A DNA stretch of 37,386 bases from assembly GCA_004297315.1 (NCBI GenBank), contig SCTU01000205.1:1-37386 (forward strand), read 5' to 3'. Below are positions 33,940 to 37,386 of this stretch, piece by piece (positions within the stretch are counted from its first letter, which is position 1; every line of letters begins with the position of its first letter). Below the pieces are notes generated by a model. It saw nothing but the letters and a program-made list of their open reading frames with translations. It ran no database searches and was not told the DNA's origin. This DNA comes from Dehalococcoidia bacterium (lineage in GTDB: Bacteria > Chloroflexota > Dehalococcoidia > UBA2979). Both the position numbers and the translations under genes were made by a program.

Positions 33940-34632
33940 TCAGCTGGCATTGTGACGCCACGTCGCCCCGGTCGTGACGATCAGCGCCAGTACGGCCATT
34001 GCTGCCCAAGTCTCCGCCCCCGAAACCGCCAGGGCGAGCGCTGCGGCGGCGAGCAACGCGAGCACGAAGAGCATCTCGTGCCCCAGCCGCTTTACCTGTC
34101 CCGGCAGACGGGCCGCCGCCCATGGGACCCCCCAACCGTCGAGGCCGAACCGGCCCGCGTGATGGCCAAAGAACGCCAGCGCGAGGCCCAGGAGCAGCAT
34201 CGGCGGGTTGGTGGACGTCGTCCCAGCCCAGACAAAGGCGAGGTTCATGGTCACGCCGGCGAGCGCGGAGAATCGCGTGAGCAGCCCCACAATCAGGGCG
34301 ATCCCCACGAGAAGCTCGCCGTAGGTGACCAGCACCGCGAGCAACGTCGCGTTCGGAAGAAAGACCTCCTGGACGAGCGTGTGGTACCAGTGCGGGACCT
34401 CCGGATGCGGCCCCGCGGTCGACTTTGCGATCGCGCCCTGCAGGAATCCGCTGATCGCCTTGCCTCGCGGCTCCGCCGTCCAGCCGGGGTCGTCGAGCTT
34501 CTCCCACCCCGCGCGGACCCAGGACACTCCGAGCACGAGGCGAATGAACAGCCACGCCCCGGCCTCGAACCGCCACAGCGACGGCCGTGCGGGCGCCCCG
34601 ACGCTCCCGGTAGGTGCCGGGTGAGGCCTCAC
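33940..34632 (-). CDS. DoxX-family membrane protein
   Basis: The 230-residue protein has several membrane helices and the DoxX/DoxD pattern: LFIRLVLGVSWVRAGWEKLDDPGW, VTYGELLVGIALIVGLLTRFSALAG and LGLALAFFGHHAGRFGLDGW. The family includes quinone-linked thiosulfate oxidoreductase subunits and proteins of redox and metal stress. The start GTG at 34632 overlaps the upstream stop by four bases. Its job in a copper locus is unknown; a link to the respiratory chain and sulfur chemistry is possible. Confidence 0.85.
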   Translation of the reverse strand: MRPHPAPTGSVGAPARPSLWRFEAGAWLFIRLVLGVSWVRAGWEKLDDPGWTAEPRGKAISGFLQGAIAKSTAGPHPEVPHWYHTLVQEVFLPNATLLAVLVTYGELLVGIALIVGLLTRFSALAGVTMNLAFVWAGTTSTNPPMLLLGLALAFFGHHAGRFGLDGWGVPWAAARLPGQVKRLGHEMLFVLALLAAAALALAVSGAETWAAMAVLALIVTTGATWRHNAS

Positions 34633-35036
34633 GGTGCCACCGTGCCCGAGGCGCCCAGCCCTTCGTGCCCGGGATGGTCCGTCGAGTGCGCCTCGGGCTC
34701 CGCGAGCCGCTCGCGGATGGCCGGGCCAACCCAGACCGTCGAGACGGTGAACAAGATGGCGAACACGAGCACGGCAATGCCCGGTGCGACCCAGGTGCCG
34801 AAACGACGCCGAAGTCGCAGTAGCGACGGCACCATGAGGAGCAGCCCGATCGCACCAAACACCACGGTGCCGGTGAGCCCCGAGACCACGGCGGCACCAG
34901 CGATTGGGCCAACGTGGTGAAGGACGTGCGGGGCGATCCCGCTCGCTGCCCCGATGGCCCCCGCCAGTGCGACGCGGAGCCGGACTCCGGGGCCGCGTCG
35001 TGGGACCGTGTCCAGCGTGCGTGCGGTGATGCTCAT
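34629..35036 (-). CDS. Conserved small membrane protein of the metal cluster
   Basis: The 135-residue protein has about three hydrophobic segments (VALAGAIGAASGIAPHVLHH, AAVVSGLTGTVVFGAIGLLL, WVAPGIAVLVFAILFTVSTV) with basic residues (RLRRRFGTW) between them. It ends in a His-containing tail (HSTDHPGHEG). I do not recognise a named family, although similar proteins with HVLHHVGP occur beside metal genes as far as I recall. ATG 35036 has GAGG seven bases upstream. It leads the DoxX, SHOCT, YHS, copA run, with a BlaI-like site about 60 bases upstream. Confidence 0.75.
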   Translation of the reverse strand: MSITARTLDTVPRRGPGVRLRVALAGAIGAASGIAPHVLHHVGPIAGAAVVSGLTGTVVFGAIGLLLMVPSLLRLRRRFGTWVAPGIAVLVFAILFTVSTVWVGPAIRERLAEPEAHSTDHPGHEGLGASGTVAP

Positions 35037-35097
35037 GCGGAGCCTCGTCGACCGAACGAGCCGACCTCGATGGACCGGACCGCCTGATCCTACACGA

Positions 35098-35115
35098 ACC
35101 ACGACCGTCGGTAGT
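35098..35115. promoter_or_regulatory. BlaI-like palindrome, head of the copper operon
   Basis: ACCAC-GACCGTCG-GTAGT fits ACTAC-N8-GTAGT with one base off in the left arm. It lies 61 bases upstream of the gene at 35036, between the M56 gene and the copper run. Confidence 0.55.
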
Positions 35116-35157
35116 AGTTGTGCGACGATCGCGAAGCAGAAGTCAGAGAGGCCGCAA

Positions 35158-35964
35158 CTAACCGAGATGGGGGCAGGCGACGCAGAAGATACCGGTCCAG
35201 ATCAGCGCATGGGCGAGGAGGGGCAGTCCGAACAGCCCCGCGAATACCGGCGCCGCCTGCCGCTCGCTGACGAGAGGCGGGGTCTCAGGCTGCGCGAGCC
35301 ATGCCAGCCGCTCAGCCGTGCCGACGCCGGACAACGCTGCCCCACCCGCCGCGACGCCTGCCGCGCCGACGATGGCCTCGAACAGGTCTTCGCGTCTGGC
35401 GCCCGCCGCGAGGGCCGCGCTGTCGGCGCGCCACTCCATCTCAATCCTCAGGCTGCTGAACAGGCGCCGCGCGCCGGGGAATGCGCCGACGGCGGCTTCC
35501 GCGAGGGAGACCAGCGCCAGCCAACGCACGTCATGGTGGGACATATGCGCCCGTTCGTGCAGCAGCGCAGCATGCAACGCCCCGGCATCGAGCGTTTGCT
35601 CGGCGCCAGCCGTTGCGTAGATCACGGGCTGCCGGAGGCCGGCCGTGAAGAGCGCCACCTGGGTGCCGGGCACACTGACGTAGCGGACACCTCCGGAACT
35701 CTGCGGCAGGCCCTGCCGTGTGAGTGCCGTGAGACAACGCTCGGCGACTATCCAGCGGACCGCCCCGCGCCCGAGGCCGATGAGGGGCAGAAGGGAGACC
35801 GCGCCCAGCACGGACAATGGGATGAGATCGAGGTGCGCTCCGAGATGTGGTGCGGCGCCAGAATGGGATGCGACCGCGGGGGCGAGCATGTGGGCAAAGG
35901 CGAGCGGGAACGCGACTCCGCCGAGGACCGCGACGGCCAGTGTCGCGCGCGCGCCGGTACTCAC
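35158..35964 (-). CDS. M56-family membrane metallopeptidase (BlaR1-like sensor without receptor domain)
   Basis: The 268-residue protein has two or more N-terminal membrane helices, the zinc motif HERAH in LLHERAHMSHHDVRW, a downstream EMEWRADSAAL (third ligand Glu) and C-terminal membrane segments. M56 peptidases paired with BlaI-type repressors sense an envelope signal and cause cleavage of the repressor. The penicillin-binding domain of BlaR1 is absent, so the signal is not a beta-lactam bound to such a domain; the genetic context suggests metal. The start GTG at 35964 overlaps the BlaI-type stop by four bases. Confidence 0.88.
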   Translation of the reverse strand: MSTGARATLAVAVLGGVAFPLAFAHMLAPAVASHSGAAPHLGAHLDLIPLSVLGAVSLLPLIGLGRGAVRWIVAERCLTALTRQGLPQSSGGVRYVSVPGTQVALFTAGLRQPVIYATAGAEQTLDAGALHAALLHERAHMSHHDVRWLALVSLAEAAVGAFPGARRLFSSLRIEMEWRADSAALAAGARREDLFEAIVGAAGVAAGGAALSGVGTAERLAWLAQPETPPLVSERQAAPVFAGLFGLPLLAHALIWTGIFCVACPHLG

Positions 35965-36344
35965 CGCCGCATCCTCAGTTTCGACCGAAGCGTGGCGACC
36001 ATCTGCGGGTCGAGGCGGTTCGCCTCCGCGAGAAATGCTCCGACGCCGGCGGTGCCGAGGTCGACCAGGACGGCGGCGAGGGATTCGGCGCGACGTTCGG
36101 CGAACTCCTCGCGCGTCATCGCGGGAGCATAGAGGTGGCTCCGTCCGCCGGCACGCCGCACGACGAGCCGTTTTACCGTGAGCCGTTGAAGCACCGTCAA
36201 GATCGTGGTGTAGGAGAGGCCACGCGGCGTCCCCACGCGCTCGTAGGTCGCCGGGGTTGAGAGTTCACCCTCGTCCCAGAGTGCGTCCAGCACAGCGGCT
36301 TCCAGTTCGCCCAGTGGTTGAAGAGGGTTCCGCTTTCGTGCCAT
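35961..36344 (-). CDS. BlaI/MecI/CopY-family transcriptional repressor
   Basis: The 127-residue repressor has the winged-helix BlaI/CopY fold: LGELEAAVLDALWDEGELST, then GLSYTTILTVLQRLTVKRLVVRRAGGRSHLYAP (recognition helix and wing) and a helical dimerisation tail. No Cys pair typical of CopY zinc/copper binding is seen in the C-terminus, so it probably responds through the coupled M56 peptidase. ATG 36344 faces the cupredoxin gene; a palindrome at 36384-36401 lies between them and is the likely operator. Confidence 0.92.
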   Translation of the reverse strand: MARKRNPLQPLGELEAAVLDALWDEGELSTPATYERVGTPRGLSYTTILTVLQRLTVKRLVVRRAGGRSHLYAPAMTREEFAERRAESLAAVLVDLGTAGVGAFLAEANRLDPQMVATLRSKLRMRR

Positions 36345-36383
36345 GACGACATCGTACCAGCAGCAACATGGCGATCGCCATCA

Positions 36384-36401
36384 ACTACGACAGCACGTAG
36401 T
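36384..36401. promoter_or_regulatory. BlaI-like operator between the repressor and cupredoxin genes
   Basis: ACTAC-GACAGCAC-GTAGT is a perfect inverted repeat (arms extend to ACTACG and CGTAGT). It sits in the divergent promoter region of the BlaI-type repressor and the cupredoxin/cytochrome operon. Known BlaI and CopY operators are short TACA/TGTA-type palindromes, so this fits in kind. Confidence 0.65.
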
Positions 36402-36451
36402 ATCATTGGGCGTGGCGGAAGCCCCGCCCCCACCGATGGAAGGATCGCCGA

Positions 36452-36928
36452 GTGCCGGCAGTCATATTGCGGCGCGTCTCCCTCGTCGCTTCGCTCGTGG
36501 CCGCCGCCCTGGTCGCCGCCTGCGCGGGCAGCGACCAGGGCGGCGGCGCAGGTTCGTCTGCTTCCAGCGCCAGTCTGGTCACGGTTGTGGCAACGGATCT
36601 CGCGTTTGAGCCTCGAGAGGTCCGCATCGCCGCTGACCAGCGCGTGAGCGTGCGGCTCAAGAACAAGGGGAAGGTTCTCCACGACTGGACCATCGAGCGC
36701 ATCCCAGTGACCGGAGTCGAGATGCGAGCGTCCGATAACCATGCGATGGAGCCTGGCGGCGGCATGGTGTCCGGGAGCGCAGGCCCTGGTGAGCTGCACA
36801 TCGCCGCCGAGGTGGGCCGAACGGCGCAGATCACCTTCACACCGAAACAGCCCGGCGAGTACGTCTTCTACTGCACGGTGGCCGGCCATCGGCAGGCAGG
36901 GATGCAAGGCAGGCTGGTCGTCGGATGA
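36452..36928 (+). CDS. Cupredoxin lipoprotein (blue copper protein)
   Basis: The 158-residue protein has a signal with lipobox LVAAC, a Gly/Ser-rich tether and a plastocyanin-like domain. The type 1 copper ligands are visible: His in LHDWTIE, and Cys, His and Met in FYCTVAGHRQAGMQG. It should be an outside-facing one-electron carrier or copper-binding protein. The start is GTG 36452 behind AAGGAT. A cytochrome c gene overlaps its stop, so the pair probably passes electrons or handles copper for an oxidase. The BlaI-like operator lies about 50 bases upstream. Confidence 0.9.
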   Translation: MPAVILRRVSLVASLVAAALVAACAGSDQGGGAGSSASSASLVTVVATDLAFEPREVRIAADQRVSVRLKNKGKVLHDWTIERIPVTGVEMRASDNHAMEPGGGMVSGSAGPGELHIAAEVGRTAQITFTPKQPGEYVFYCTVAGHRQAGMQGRLVVG

Positions 36929-37314
36929 GGCGCTGGCGCAGCATGACTCGGTGGAGACTCCGCGTGGCGATCGCGCTCGCCGCGTCCGTTGCCGTCGCAG
37001 GCGCGTGCGGGGGAGGCTCAGAGCCTGCTCCCGCGTTCACGGGGACCGATGGCGCCGCACTCTACGCTCAGGCCTGCGCCTCGTGTCACGGTGCCGGCCT
37101 GCGAGGCACGAAGCAGGGCCCGCCCTTCCTGGACGCGATCTACCGTCCGGGGCATCACGCCGACGCGGCGTTCTTCCTTGCGGTGAAGGGCGGCGCACGC
37201 CAGCACCACTGGAACTTCGGAAACATGCCGCCGGTCCAGGGCCTCAGCGACCCACAGATCGAGGCCATCGTCGCCTTAGTCCGAGAACGACAGCACGCCG
37301 CCGGCATCGACTGA
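36925..37314 (+). CDS. Cytochrome c lipoprotein (class I, one haem)
   Basis: The 129-residue protein has a signal segment ending VAGAC (lipobox), the haem attachment motif CASCH and a probable Met ligand in FGNMPPVQGLSD, a class I cytochrome c pattern. The ATG at 36925 overlaps the cupredoxin stop by four bases; an internal ATG at 36943 (MTRWRLR) is also possible and gives a more usual signal length. It should be anchored on the outer face of the cytoplasmic membrane and exchange electrons with the cupredoxin. Confidence 0.9.
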   Translation: MRRWRSMTRWRLRVAIALAASVAVAGACGGGSEPAPAFTGTDGAALYAQACASCHGAGLRGTKQGPPFLDAIYRPGHHADAAFFLAVKGGARQHHWNFGNMPPVQGLSDPQIEAIVALVRERQHAAGID

Positions 37315-37386
37315 CGGCCCATCAGGGTTGGTCACTGCACCGGTCGGCGCGACGCACATCGCAATCGCGCCCGGAAACGCAACCTC

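Noticed and set aside
33893..34912. 339-codon minus-strand frame over the DoxX and small membrane protein genes
   Set aside because: It overlaps two supported genes on the same strand in another frame, and its Arg/Pro-rich product has no features.

Overview
The window is about 37.4 kb of GC-rich, gene-dense bacterial DNA with no rRNA, tRNA, transposase or CRISPR array that I could see. The gene mix (a Gram-positive-type SOS box, an ImuB/DUF6504/DnaE2 cassette, CaiB/BaiF and acyl-CoA dehydrogenase catabolism, small C2H2 zinc-finger proteins, a LuxR-type TPR regulator) fits a Chloroflexota or actinobacterial-like chromosome. I lean to Chloroflexota, but this is inference from style, not from a marker gene.

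Layout. (1) 1-1374, minus: the N-terminal 458 residues of a TPR-rich regulator that runs off the left edge. (2) 1727-6689, plus: an SOS box followed by imuB, a DUF6504 gene and dnaE2, a damage-inducible mutagenic translesion polymerase cassette. (3) 6739-12944, minus: a PAS histidine kinase, a membrane-anchored HtrA-like protease and a MoxR / DUF58 / VWA / VWA cluster. (4) 13163-15274: a stand-alone CinA C-terminal (PncC-like) protein and a flavin disulfide reductase with a TTG start. (5) 15307-16797: a CRP-type regulator gene broken by a one-base frameshift, flanked by two tiny C2H2 zinc-finger genes, with three CRP-like palindromes (GTGA-N6-TCAC) in the intergenic regions. (6) 16908-27144: an IclR regulator (minus) divergent from a plus-strand catabolic cluster: XRE regulator, enoyl-CoA hydratase, peptide/nickel-type ABC substrate-binding lipoprotein and two permeases (no ATPase gene), a double-domain CaiB/BaiF CoA-transferase and an acyl-CoA dehydrogenase. 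This looks like uptake, CoA activation and beta-oxidation of an unknown acid. (7) 27241-37314: a metal (probably copper) handling region: an ABC exporter whose ATPase carries a C-terminal YHS domain, a Met/His-rich protein, a CopA-type Cu+ ATPase with an N-terminal YHS domain, a free-standing YHS protein, SHOCT, DoxX and small membrane proteins, an M56 metallopeptidase plus BlaI/CopY-type repressor pair, and a cupredoxin plus cytochrome c lipoprotein pair.

The most interesting signal is in region 7. I find five 18-bp elements of the form ACTAC-N8-GTAGT (imperfect in places) in the intergenic DNA, each in front of a transcription unit of the metal region, including the YHS-containing ABC exporter. 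Together with the BlaI/M56 pair this suggests one metal-stress regulon that includes a not-commonly-described YHS-fused MacB/LolD-type exporter. The second is region 5, where CRP-like sites lie upstream of two zinc-finger microprotein genes and of the frameshifted CRP gene itself.
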